DNA from: Streptomyces sp. SirexAA-E
GTDB taxonomy: Bacteria; Actinomycetota; Actinomycetes; Streptomycetales; Streptomycetaceae
DNA: 64,000 nucleotides
Direction: 5' to 3'
Assembly (NCBI RefSeq): GCF_000177195.2
Contig: NC_015953.1
Location: forward strand, 5,518,001-5,582,000
Both the position numbers and the translations under genes were made by a program. Below the pieces are notes generated by a model that did no database searches, was not told the DNA's origin, and was given only the letters and a program-made list of their open reading frames with translations. This document shows positions 48,017-56,286 of this stretch, in pieces; position 1 is the first letter of the stretch, and each line of letters opens with the position of its first letter.

Positions 48017-50473
48017 CTACAGCGGCAGCGGTCCGGCGACCACCGCCACCTGGCTCGTCATCGGCGTCCCCGAACCGTCACGGCGCGGATCCGGCGCGGG
48101 CAGCTGGGCAGGAGTCCCGTTCCGCTGCGCGGCACGCGCCGGGACACCGCCGGCCCAGGCGAACACCAGGACGTCCTCGCCCTTCAGGAAGCGCTGGCAG
48201 CGCACCCCTCCGGTGGCCCTGCCCTTGCGCGGATACTGGTCGAACGGGGTGAGCTTCCAGGTGCGTTCCGAGTCGTCCAGCGTGCCGTGCGACCCGGCGA
48301 CCGTGAACACCACGGCGTCCGCCGCGGGATCCACCGCGGTGAACGAGAGGACGGCGGCGTCCGCCCCGAGCTTGATCCCCGTCATGCCGCCCGCCGCTCG
48401 CCCCTGCGGACGCACCTGCGCGGCGGGATAGCGCAGCAGTTGCGCGTCGGACGTGATGAAGACCAGGTCCTCCTCGCCCGTCAGCAGCTGAGTGGCGCCG
48501 ACGATCCGGTCGCCGTCCTTCAGCGAGATGATCTCCCACTCGTCCTTGTTGGGCGGATAGTCGGGCACCACGCGTTTCACCACCCCCTGGAGGGTGCCGA
48601 TGGCCAGGCCCGGTGACTCCTCCTCCAGCGTGCTGAGGCAGATCAGCTCCTCACCCGTCTCCAGCGTGAGGAACTCGGAGATCTGCGCCCCTCCCGACAG
48701 GGTGGGGGCCGTGTGCGTGTCGGGCAGCTGTGGCAGATCGATCACCGACAGGCGCAGAAGCCGCCCGGTGGACGTCACCGCGCCCACGTCGCCCCGCGCC
48801 GTCGCCGGGACCGCCGAGACGATCACGTCGTGCTTGGTGCGCTTGGTGTCCTCGGCCACGACGATCGGGTCGGCGTTGGCGGTACGGGCCAGCAGACCGG
48901 TGGAGGAGAGCAGCACCCGGCACGGGTCGTCGGCCACCTCCAGCGGCACGGACGCCACCTGCGAACCCGCCGACTCCAGCAGCACCGTACGCCGGTCGGT
49001 GCCGAACTTCTTCGCCACCGCCGCCAGTTCGGACGAGACGAGCTTGCGCAGCTCCGCGTCCGACTCCAGGATCGCGGTCAGCGCGGCGATCTCGTCGTTG
49101 AGCCGGTCCCGCTCGCTCTCCAGCTCGATCCGGTCGAAGCGGGTGAGCCTGCGCAGCGGGGTGTCCAGGATGTACTGGGTCTGGATCTCGCTCAGCGAGA
49201 AGCGCTCCATCAGGCGCTCCTTCGCCTGCGCCGAGTTGTCGCTGTCGCGGATGAGCCGGATGACCTCGTCGATGTCCAGCAGGGCGACGAGCAGGCCCTC
49301 GACCAGGTGCAGCCGGTCGCGGCGCTTGGTCCTGCGGAACTCGCTGCGCCGGCGCACCACCTCGAACCGGTGGTCGAGGTAGACCTCCAGGAGTTCCTTG
49401 AGGCCGAGTGTGAGCGGCTGACCGTCCACCAGCGCCACGTTGTTGATGCCGAAGGACTCCTCCATCGGCGTCAGCTTGTAGAGCTGCTCCAGGACGGCCT
49501 CCGGAACGAAGCCGTTCTTGACCTCGATCACCAGCCGCAGACCGTGCTCGCGGTCCGTGAGGTCCTTGACGTCCGCGATGCCCTGGAGCTTCTTCGCACC
49601 GACGAGATCCTTGATCTTCGCGATGACCTTCTCCGGCCCGACGGAGAAGGGGAGTTCGGTCACGACGAGGCCCTTGCGGCGGGCCGTGACGCTCTCTATG
49701 GCGACCGTGGCGCGGATCTTGAAGGTGCCGCGGCCGGACGCGTACGCGTCCTTGATGCCGCCGAGCCCCACGATCCTGCCACCCGTCGGCAGGTCCGGGC
49801 CCGGCACGAACCGCATCAGCGCGTCGAGGTCGGCGTTGGGGTGCCGGATGAGGTGGCGGGCCGCGGCGATCACCTCGCCGAGGTTGTGCGGAGGCATATT
49901 CGTCGCCATGCCGACGGCGATCCCGGACGCCCCGTTGACCAGGAGGTTCGGGTAGGCGGCGGGCAGGACGACCGGTTCCCGCTCCTGGCCGTCGTAGTTC
50001 GACTGGTAGTCGACCGTGTCCTCGTCGATCGACTCCGTCATCAGGGATGTGGCGTCGGCCATCCGGCACTCGGTGTACCGCATGGCGGCCGGCGGGTCGT
50101 CGTTGCCGAGCGAGCCGAAGTTGCCGTGCCCGTCGACGAGGGGCAGCCGCATGGAGAACGGCTGGGCCATGCGCACCAGCGCGTCGTAGATCGACGCGTC
50201 ACCGTGCGGGTGCAGCTTGCCCATCACCTCGCCGACGACCCGGGCGCACTTCACGTAGCCGCGGTCCGGGCGCAGCCCCATCTCGTTCATCTGGGACACG
50301 ATGCGACGGTGCACGGGCTTCATGCCGTCGCGGGCGTCGGGCAGCGCCCTGGAGTAGATCACCGAGTACGCGTACTCGAGGAAGGAGCCCTGCATTTCGT
50401 CGACGACGTCGATGTCGAGGATCTTCTCCTCGAAGTCGTCCGGCGGCGGGGTTTTGGTGCTGCGGCGGGCCAT
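48017..50473 (-). CDS. parC: Topoisomerase IV-type subunit A (GyrA/ParC family)
   Basis: 818 residues, ATG at 50473 with AAGGAGTC upstream. Breakage-reunion domain with catalytic Tyr133 (AAMRYTECRM), quinolone region HPHGDASIYDALVRMAQPFS, EVYLDHRF-type coiled region, and a C-terminal beta-pinwheel with YPPNKDEWEIISLKDGDRIV and WKLTPFDQYPRKGRATGG. The position equivalent to GyrA Ser83 is Ala93, as in mycobacterial GyrA, which goes with lower intrinsic quinolone sensitivity. Partner of the ParE at 36-38 kb, 10 kb away. Confidence 0.94.
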   Translation of the reverse strand: MARRSTKTPPPDDFEEKILDIDVVDEMQGSFLEYAYSVIYSRALPDARDGMKPVHRRIVSQMNEMGLRPDRGYVKCARVVGEVMGKLHPHGDASIYDALVRMAQPFSMRLPLVDGHGNFGSLGNDDPPAAMRYTECRMADATSLMTESIDEDTVDYQSNYDGQEREPVVLPAAYPNLLVNGASGIAVGMATNMPPHNLGEVIAAARHLIRHPNADLDALMRFVPGPDLPTGGRIVGLGGIKDAYASGRGTFKIRATVAIESVTARRKGLVVTELPFSVGPEKVIAKIKDLVGAKKLQGIADVKDLTDREHGLRLVIEVKNGFVPEAVLEQLYKLTPMEESFGINNVALVDGQPLTLGLKELLEVYLDHRFEVVRRRSEFRRTKRRDRLHLVEGLLVALLDIDEVIRLIRDSDNSAQAKERLMERFSLSEIQTQYILDTPLRRLTRFDRIELESERDRLNDEIAALTAILESDAELRKLVSSELAAVAKKFGTDRRTVLLESAGSQVASVPLEVADDPCRVLLSSTGLLARTANADPIVVAEDTKRTKHDVIVSAVPATARGDVGAVTSTGRLLRLSVIDLPQLPDTHTAPTLSGGAQISEFLTLETGEELICLSTLEEESPGLAIGTLQGVVKRVVPDYPPNKDEWEIISLKDGDRIVGATQLLTGEEDLVFITSDAQLLRYPAAQVRPQGRAAGGMTGIKLGADAAVLSFTAVDPAADAVVFTVAGSHGTLDDSERTWKLTPFDQYPRKGRATGGVRCQRFLKGEDVLVFAWAGGVPARAAQRNGTPAQLPAPDPRRDGSGTPMTSQVAVVAGPLPL

Positions 50474-50718
50474 CGCGGCTGCGACTCCTTCACAGATTCT
50501 GTCGGGCAACCTCAGGTTCTGACGCCGACCATTGTGGCCCGCCCGACTGACAACGCCGACCTCGACCCGTCCGAAGTGCCCCGGGCGCACGTCGCTGTAC
50601 CCCCTCGACAGGGGAATCCGCGACAACATTCACCCGGCGGGAACTTCGCCAGGTGCCCGTGCGCTTGCTTACAGTGGCAGGTCCGGCAGGAAATCCTGTA
50701 CCGATCGAAGGGACGTAC

Positions 50719-52098
50719 ATGCCCATGGGTCACACGGCCACAGCCCAGGCCGGTTCCGGCGGTTTGACGGCGACCGAACACCGCCTGGCCAACGGCCTGC
50801 GCGTGGTGCTCTCGGAGGACCATCTGACCCCGGTCGCGGCGGTCTGCCTCTGGTACGACGTCGGCTCCCGCCACGAGGTCAAGGGCCGCACCGGTCTGGC
50901 TCACCTCTTCGAGCACCTGATGTTCCAGGGCTCCGGCCAGGTCAAGGGGAACGGGCACTTCGAGCTGGTGCAGGGCGCCGGCGGATCCCTCAACGGCACC
51001 ACCAGCTTCGAGCGCACCAACTACTTCGAGACGATGCCCACGCACCAGCTGGAGCTGGCCCTGTGGCTCGAGGCGGACCGGATGGGCTCGCTGCTCGCCG
51101 CGCTCGACGAGGAGTCGATGGAGAACCAGCGCGACGTAGTGAAGAACGAGCGCCGCCAGCGGTACGACAACGTCCCCTACGGCACCGCGTTCGAGAAGCT
51201 CACGGCTCTGGCCTACCCGGAGGGCCACCCGTACCACCACACCCCGATCGGCTCGATGGCCGATCTGGACGCCGCGACGCTGGAGGACGCCCGCGCGTTC
51301 TTCCGTACGTACTACGCGCCCAACAACGCGGTGCTCTCGGTCGTCGGCGACATCGACCCGGAGCAGACGCTGGCCTGGATCGAGAAGTACTTCGGCTCCA
51401 TCCCGTCCCACGACGGCAAGCAGCCGCCGCGTGACGGCACGCTCCCCGGCATCATCGGCGAGCAGCTGCGTGAGGTGGTGCACGAGGAGGTCCCGGCACG
51501 CGCGCTGATGGCCGCCTACCGGCTGCCGCACGACGGCACCCGGGAGTGCGACGCCGCCGACCTGGCGCTGACCGTGCTCGGCGGCGGTGAGTCGTCCCGG
51601 CTGCACAACCGCCTGGTCCGCCGCGACCGTACGGCGGTGGCCGCGGGATTCGGGCTGCTCAGGCTCGCCGGAGCGCCCTCGCTGGGCTGGCTGGACGTCA
51701 AGACGTCCGGCGGCGTCGAGGTGCCGCGGATCGAGGCGGCCGTCGACGAGGAACTGGCCCGCTTCGCGGCGGAAGGCCCCACCCCGGAGGAAATGGAACG
51801 GGCCCAGGCCCAGTTGGAACGCGAGTGGCTCGACCGGCTCGGCACGGTCGCCGGCCGCGCCGACGAACTCTGCCGGTACGCCGTCCTGTTCGGCGACCCG
51901 CAGCTCGCCCTGACCGCGGTGGGGCGGGTGCTCGACGTGACCGCCGACGAGGTGCGGGAGGCCGCCCAGGCGCATCTGCGCCCCGACAACCGGGCGGTCC
52001 TGGTCTACGAGCCCGTCGAACCGGCCGACGAGACCGAGGATTCCGGCGACGCGGCCCAGGCGGCCGGCACCGACGCGCACGAGGGGGCGGACAAGTGA
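50719..52098 (+). CDS. M16 zinc metallopeptidase (catalytic subunit type)
   Basis: 459 residues, ATG 50719 behind GAAGGGA. Inverted zinc motif HLFEH (62-66), with the distal glutamate in DVVKNERRQRY, so it is an active insulinase/pitrilysin-type peptidase. It is translationally coupled (4-bp GTGA overlap) to a second M16 gene lacking the zinc motif, like the two-subunit mitochondrial processing peptidase arrangement. Confidence 0.93.
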   Translation: MPMGHTATAQAGSGGLTATEHRLANGLRVVLSEDHLTPVAAVCLWYDVGSRHEVKGRTGLAHLFEHLMFQGSGQVKGNGHFELVQGAGGSLNGTTSFERTNYFETMPTHQLELALWLEADRMGSLLAALDEESMENQRDVVKNERRQRYDNVPYGTAFEKLTALAYPEGHPYHHTPIGSMADLDAATLEDARAFFRTYYAPNNAVLSVVGDIDPEQTLAWIEKYFGSIPSHDGKQPPRDGTLPGIIGEQLREVVHEEVPARALMAAYRLPHDGTRECDAADLALTVLGGGESSRLHNRLVRRDRTAVAAGFGLLRLAGAPSLGWLDVKTSGGVEVPRIEAAVDEELARFAAEGPTPEEMERAQAQLEREWLDRLGTVAGRADELCRYAVLFGDPQLALTAVGRVLDVTADEVREAAQAHLRPDNRAVLVYEPVEPADETEDSGDAAQAAGTDAHEGADK

Positions 52099-53507
52099 CC
52101 GACGCCGCCGTGACGGGAGTAGCGATGGAGTACCACCCGCAGCCGACCGCGGGCGAGGCCAGGCCCTGGGCCTTCCCGGCGCCCGAGCGAGGAGCCCTGC
52201 CCAACGGCCTGACCGTGCTGCGCTGCCACCGGCCCGGACAGCAGGTCGTCGCCGTGGAGATCTTCCTCCAGGCGCCCCTGGACGCCGAGCCGGAGGGGCT
52301 GGACGGCGTGGCCACGATCATGGCGCGCGCACTGTCCGAGGGCACCGACAAGCACTCCGCGGAGGAGTTCGCTGCCGAGCTGGAGCGCTGCGGCGCCACG
52401 CTCGACGCGCACGCCGACCACCCCGGGGTGCGTGTGTCGCTGGAGGTCCCGGTCTCCCGGCTGGCCAAGGCCCTCGGCCTCGTCGCCGAGGCGCTGCGGG
52501 CCCCGGCCTTCGCCGAGGACGAGATCGAGCGCCTGGTGGGCAACCGGCTCGACGAGATCCCGCACGAGCAGGCCAACCCGGCCCGCCGCGCCGCGAAGCA
52601 GCTCTCCAAGGAGCTCTTCCCGGCCACGGCGCGGATGTCCCGGCCGCGCCAGGGCACCGAGGAGACGGTGCGGCGGATCGACGCCCCCGCCGTACGGGCG
52701 TTCTACGACGCCCATGTCCGCCCGTCCACCGCCACCGCGGTGGTCGTCGGGGACCTCACCGGGGTCGACCTGGACGCGCTGCTCGCCGACACCGTCGGCG
52801 ACTGGTCGGGCAACACGGCTCCGGCCCGCCCCGTGCCGCCCATCACCGCGGACGACACGGGCCGTGTGGTCGTCGTGGACCGCCCCGGGGCCGTGCAGAC
52901 CCAGCTGCTGATCGGCCGGATCGGCGCCGACCGGCACGACAGCGTCTGGCCCGCCCAGGTCCTCGGCACGTACTGCCTGGGCGGCACCCTCACCTCGCGG
53001 CTGGACCGTGTCCTGCGCGAGGAGAAGGGCTACACCTACGGCGTGCGGGCCTTCGGGCAGGTGCTGCGCTCGACGGCGCCCGGGTCCTCCTCCGGGACGA
53101 CCGGTGCCGCGATGCTCGCCATCAGCGGTTCCGTGGACACCGAGTCCACCGGGCCCGCGCTGGAGGACCTGTGGAAGGTCCTGCGCACCCTGGCGGCCGA
53201 AGGGCTCACCGACGCGGAGCGCGAGACCGCCGTGCAGAACCTCGTGGGTGTCGCCCCGCTGAAGTTCGAGACGGCCGCCTCGGTCGCGGCGACCCTGGCC
53301 GACCAGGTGGAGCAGCACCTTCCGGACGACTACCAGGCCCACCTGTACGCGCGTCTGGCCGAGACCGGCACGGTCGAGGCCACTGCCGCCGTGGTGAACG
53401 CCTTCCCGGTCGACCGTCTGGTCACCGTCCTCGTGGGGGACGCCTCCCGGATCGCGGAGCCCGTCAGGGCTCTGGGCATCGGAGAGGTGACGGTCGTCAG
53501 CGGCTGA
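52095..53507 (+). CDS. M16-family partner subunit without zinc motif
   Basis: 470 residues, GTG 52095. M16 fold (NGLTVLRCHRPGQQVVAVEI; REEKGYTYGVRAFGQ, the usual substrate-binding loop) but no HxxEH: the corresponding region reads GVATIMARALSEGT. It is therefore a non-catalytic partner that probably forms a heterodimer with the preceding peptidase and shapes the substrate chamber. Confidence 0.9.
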   Translation: MTDAAVTGVAMEYHPQPTAGEARPWAFPAPERGALPNGLTVLRCHRPGQQVVAVEIFLQAPLDAEPEGLDGVATIMARALSEGTDKHSAEEFAAELERCGATLDAHADHPGVRVSLEVPVSRLAKALGLVAEALRAPAFAEDEIERLVGNRLDEIPHEQANPARRAAKQLSKELFPATARMSRPRQGTEETVRRIDAPAVRAFYDAHVRPSTATAVVVGDLTGVDLDALLADTVGDWSGNTAPARPVPPITADDTGRVVVVDRPGAVQTQLLIGRIGADRHDSVWPAQVLGTYCLGGTLTSRLDRVLREEKGYTYGVRAFGQVLRSTAPGSSSGTTGAAMLAISGSVDTESTGPALEDLWKVLRTLAAEGLTDAERETAVQNLVGVAPLKFETAASVAATLADQVEQHLPDDYQAHLYARLAETGTVEATAAVVNAFPVDRLVTVLVGDASRIAEPVRALGIGEVTVVSG

Positions 53508-53524
53508 CGCCACGGACGAACCGG

Positions 53525-53552
53525 GCCCCGGCGGGCAGCTGCCCGCCGGGGC
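53525..53552 (+). terminator. Terminator after the M16 pair
   Basis: 12-bp stem (53525-53536 with 53541-53552), loop AGCT, followed by CTTCCCTTTT, which gives a short T-tract. Confidence 0.85.
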
Positions 53553-53624
53553 TTCCCTTTTGCCGGTTTCAGAACCAAATGGGGGTTTCACCCTGTGGGA
53601 TGAGCAACAAATCGGCTTGTCCGT

Positions 53625-53654
53625 TTGGTGAGGGAAAGGTCTCCGGCCTAGCGT
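53625..53654 (+). promoter_or_regulatory. Candidate promoter for the riboswitch-M23 transcript
   Basis: TTGGTG (53625-53630), 18 bp, TAGCGT (53649-53654). It would start transcription about 45 bases before the riboswitch. Confidence 0.45.
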
Positions 53655-53705
53655 CGGCCCGGCTGTCCGTCAGACCTGTGCCGCATCCGTGGCACCGGGC
53701 AGTCA

Positions 53706-53858
53706 TCGCCGAGTCCCCGTCAGGCGCGAGCCTGGGGAGCCGGGGACCCAATGCAGTCCCTGGGGTGAATCGGACACCTGCGCCCGCGCGTGCCAGGTGC
53801 CCGTAGGAGACCTTCCTGCTCCGAACCCGTCAGCTAACCCGGTAGGCGAGAAGGAAGG
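53706..53858 (+). ncRNA. c-di-AMP riboswitch (ydaO/yuaA class)
   Basis: The conserved blocks of the ydaO RNA appear in order: CCCCGTCAGGCGCGAGCC, GGGGAGCCGGGGACCCAA, then CTGGGGTGAATCGGA, a variable hairpin, TAGGAGACCTTCCTGCTCCG, and finally AACCCGTCAGCTAACCCGG followed by TAGGCGAG. The boundaries are approximate. It lies in the leader of the M23 peptidase gene. In actinobacteria this class controls cell-wall hydrolases and resuscitation factors, usually switching expression off when c-di-AMP is high. Confidence 0.92.
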
Positions 53859-53875
53859 AAAGGACCAGCCTCTCC

Positions 53876-54667
53876 ATGGCGTTCACCCGTGCCACCGGGA
53901 AGCACCGTGCCCCGAACCGCCTGACGCGCAGGAGCGCCCAGGTCGCCGGCATCGCCGCCCTGGCCACCGCCGGCGTCATCGGCGCCACCGCTTCCCCCGC
54001 ACTCGCCGCTGACTCCGCCGCCACCGTCGAGACCGTCGGGCTGACCCAGGTCACCGCCATCGGCAGCAGCCTCGCGGCCCAGATCGAGGCCCAGGCGCAG
54101 GCCCAGCGGCACCAGGCCGATCTCGCCGCGAAGGCGAAGGCCGAAGCCGAGGCGAAGGCCAAGGCCAAGGCGGAGGCCAAGCGCAAGGCCGAAGCGCGCG
54201 CCGAGGAGACCCGCAAGGCCGAGGCCCGTGCCGCCCGCGCCGCCGAGCGCGCCCGGCTGAACTCCTTCCGCCTCCCGGTCGCCGGCTCCTACGTCACCAC
54301 CGCCTACAAGTCCGGCGGCTCCCTCTGGTCCTCCGGCAGTCACTCGGGCGTGGACTTCCGCGCCGCGTCCGGCAGCTCCGTCGTCGCCGTCGGCGCCGGC
54401 ACGGTCGTCGAGGCCGGCTGGGGCGGCGCCTACGGCAACAACATCGTGCTCCGCATGACGGACGGCACCTACACCCAGTACGGCCACCTCTCCTCGATCG
54501 GCGTCCAGGTCGGCCAGCGCGTCTCCTCCGGCCAGCAGATCGGCCTGTCCGGGTCGACCGGTAACTCCACGGGGCCGCACCTGCACTTCGAAGCCCGCAC
54601 GACCCCGCAGTACGGCTCGGACATGGACCCCGTCGCCTACCTCCGCTCGCACGGCGTCCGGCTCTGA
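53876..54667 (+). CDS. Secreted M23 (lysostaphin-type) peptidoglycan endopeptidase
   Basis: 263 residues, ATG 53876 with AAGGAAAGGA upstream. Signal peptide with a basic start and a hydrophobic core to about 41; cleavage ASPALA|AD near 44. Residues 68-128 are an Ala/Lys/Glu-rich coiled coil. The C-terminal M23 domain has zinc ligands His156 and Asp160 (SHSGVDF) and the HLHFE motif (235-239). It cuts cross-bridges in the cell wall. Under direct control of the preceding c-di-AMP riboswitch. Confidence 0.95.
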   Translation: MAFTRATGKHRAPNRLTRRSAQVAGIAALATAGVIGATASPALAADSAATVETVGLTQVTAIGSSLAAQIEAQAQAQRHQADLAAKAKAEAEAKAKAKAEAKRKAEARAEETRKAEARAARAAERARLNSFRLPVAGSYVTTAYKSGGSLWSSGSHSGVDFRAASGSSVVAVGAGTVVEAGWGGAYGNNIVLRMTDGTYTQYGHLSSIGVQVGQRVSSGQQIGLSGSTGNSTGPHLHFEARTTPQYGSDMDPVAYLRSHGVRL

Positions 54668-54691
54668 CCGGACCCCCTGCGGCACCGCTCC

Positions 54692-54727
54692 CGCCGAAGG
54701 CCCCGGCAACCGCCGGGGCCTTCGGCG
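54692..54727 (+). terminator. Terminator after the M23 peptidase gene
   Basis: A 16-bp stem (54692-54707 with 54712-54727) and loop AACC, 24 bp after the stop. Confidence 0.85.
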
Positions 54728-54902
54728 TGCCGTCGTACGCCGGCACGCGAGGGCGCGGACCGAAGCGCCGCCGAAGTGCCCCCTGGCCAAAAGATATCCA
54801 TGGATTCCGCCCCGCCGTCGGAAATTCGGAGCGATTGCAATAGAGTCACGGAACAGGCGTCGATCGGCCGCGTTTCGCGGGGATTAAGGCGGAGGTTCGG
54901 AC

Positions 54903-55607
54903 ATGCGCATTCCCGCGCATTCGGTATGCACGGCAATCCGTGACGACATCGTCTCCGGTGTCTTCGCGCGCGGCAGCCGCCTCACCGAAGAGGTGCTCGC
55001 GCGTCGCTACGGAGTCTCCCGGGTCCCGGTGCGCGAGGCACTGCGCACCCTGGAGTCCGAGGGGTTCGTCGTGACCCGCCGGCACGCCGGCGCCTGCGTC
55101 GCCGAGCCCACGGACCAGGAGGCCGCGGACCTCCTGGAGATCCGGACGCTGCTGGAGCCGCTCGGCGCCGCACGCGCCGCGCAGCGCCGCACGGAGGCGC
55201 ACCTCAAGGTGCTCCGGGGCCTGGTCAGACTGGGTCAGGAGCGGGTGCGCCGCGGTGAGGGCGAGGATCTGCGGTCACTGGGCGGCTGGTTCCACGAGAC
55301 GCTGGCCCAGGCCTCCGGCAGCCCCGCGCTGATCGCGCTGCTCACCCAGCTCCGGCACAAGATCGCCTGGATGTACACGGTCGAGCAGTCGGCCCTGCCC
55401 GCCGACTCGTGGGCCGAGCACGGTGCCCTGGTGGACGCCGTGGCGCGCGGTGACGCCGAACGCGCCCGGGCCCTCGCCGCCCAGCACGCCGAGCGCGCGG
55501 CCGCCGCACACCGGCCGCGCCGGCCGGAAAGGCCCGCGTCGGTGCCGGGCCCGCCCCGGGTGAGGGCTTCGCAACAAGCCGTAAACACGGCGGGCGTCCG
55601 GCATTAA
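54903..55607 (+). CDS. GntR/FadR-family transcriptional regulator
   Basis: 234 residues, ATG 54903 behind GGCGGAGG. Winged HTH RLTEEVLARRYGVSRVPVRE (27-46) and an FCD-type helical domain (DLLEIRTLLEPLGAARAAQR ... HGALVDAVARGDAERARALA). TAGAGT (54841-54846) may be its -10, and ATCCATGGAT (54796-54805) a palindromic operator. Ligand and targets are unknown; ptsH is convergent to it. Confidence 0.9.
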   Translation: MRIPAHSVCTAIRDDIVSGVFARGSRLTEEVLARRYGVSRVPVREALRTLESEGFVVTRRHAGACVAEPTDQEAADLLEIRTLLEPLGAARAAQRRTEAHLKVLRGLVRLGQERVRRGEGEDLRSLGGWFHETLAQASGSPALIALLTQLRHKIAWMYTVEQSALPADSWAEHGALVDAVARGDAERARALAAQHAERAAAAHRPRRPERPASVPGPPRVRASQQAVNTAGVRH

Positions 55608-55720
55608 CAATGGCGCCGTATACAAAGAAGGTGACGGGAGGAGGGCTTTATTTCCGCTGCCCGCATTCCATTCCGTGCGGCCATTCTTTTCGGTCTGCGT
55701 CGGCCTGCTCGAAACGAAAA

Positions 55721-55751
55721 GGCTGCGGCTCCCGAGTGGGGAACCGCAGCC
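55721..55751 (-). terminator. ptsH terminator
   Basis: On the minus strand GGCTGCGG pairs with CCGCAGCC around an internal stem, and the run TTTTCGTTTCG follows, a rare clear T-rich tail in this window. It serves ptsH, whose stop lies 37 bp to the right. Confidence 0.75.
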
Positions 55752-55788
55752 TCGCCGCAGAGATGATTCCGGATCCGGCCCGCGCGGG

Positions 55789-56070
55789 TCAGACCGTCTC
55801 CGGGAGCTCCTCGAGCCCCTCGGCGACCAGCTTCGCCAGCCGGTCCAGGGCGGCCTCGGAGTCGTCCGCGTCGGACGCGAGCACGATCTCCTCGCCGCCC
55901 TGGGCGCCCAGGCCGAGCACCGCGAGCATGGAGGCGGCGTTCACCGGGTTGCCGTCGGCCTTGGCGATGGTGACGGGGACGCCCGACGCCGTGGCGGCAC
56001 GGACGAAGATGGAAGCGGGGCGGGCGTGCAGGCCCTCGGCCCAACCGACGTTGACGCGGCGCTCAGCCAT
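55789..56070 (-). CDS. ptsH: HPr phosphocarrier protein of the PTS
   Basis: 93 residues, ATG at 56070 with GAAGGGC upstream. Phosphoacceptor His15 in EGLHARPAS and the regulatory-serine region NAASMLAVLGLGA (Ser47). HPr passes phosphate from enzyme I to IIA domains in sugar uptake. Two DasR-type operators in its leader point to control by N-acetylglucosamine metabolism through DasR. Confidence 0.96.
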   Translation of the reverse strand: MAERRVNVGWAEGLHARPASIFVRAATASGVPVTIAKADGNPVNAASMLAVLGLGAQGGEEIVLASDADDSEAALDRLAKLVAEGLEELPETV

Positions 56071-56091
56071 GGTTCTGCCCTTCACGTTCAG

Positions 56092-56123
56092 TGGTTGTCT
56101 AGACCAAATGGTTGTCTAGACCA
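56092..56123. promoter_or_regulatory. Tandem DasR-type (dre) operators of ptsH
   Basis: TGGTTGTCTAGACCA occurs twice, at 56092-56106 and 56109-56123 (17-bp period). Each contains the GTCTAGAC core of the dre consensus ACTGGTCTAGACCAGT; the second matches 13 of 16 positions. Located 22-54 bp upstream of the ptsH start. Confidence 0.8.
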
Positions 56124-56286
56124 GTCTCTCATGCGGTGCGCACTGCCGTGCGCGGTCCCGCGACGGCCGGCCGCGCACCTCCCGGTCCCGTCCACCAGCC
56201 TTCCCGTAGCGCCCGGATTCCCCGGCCGGTCGCCCGGGCCCGACGGCCTCCTCCGCGCCCGGTCCGGCGAGCCGTAGGCTTTCTCC

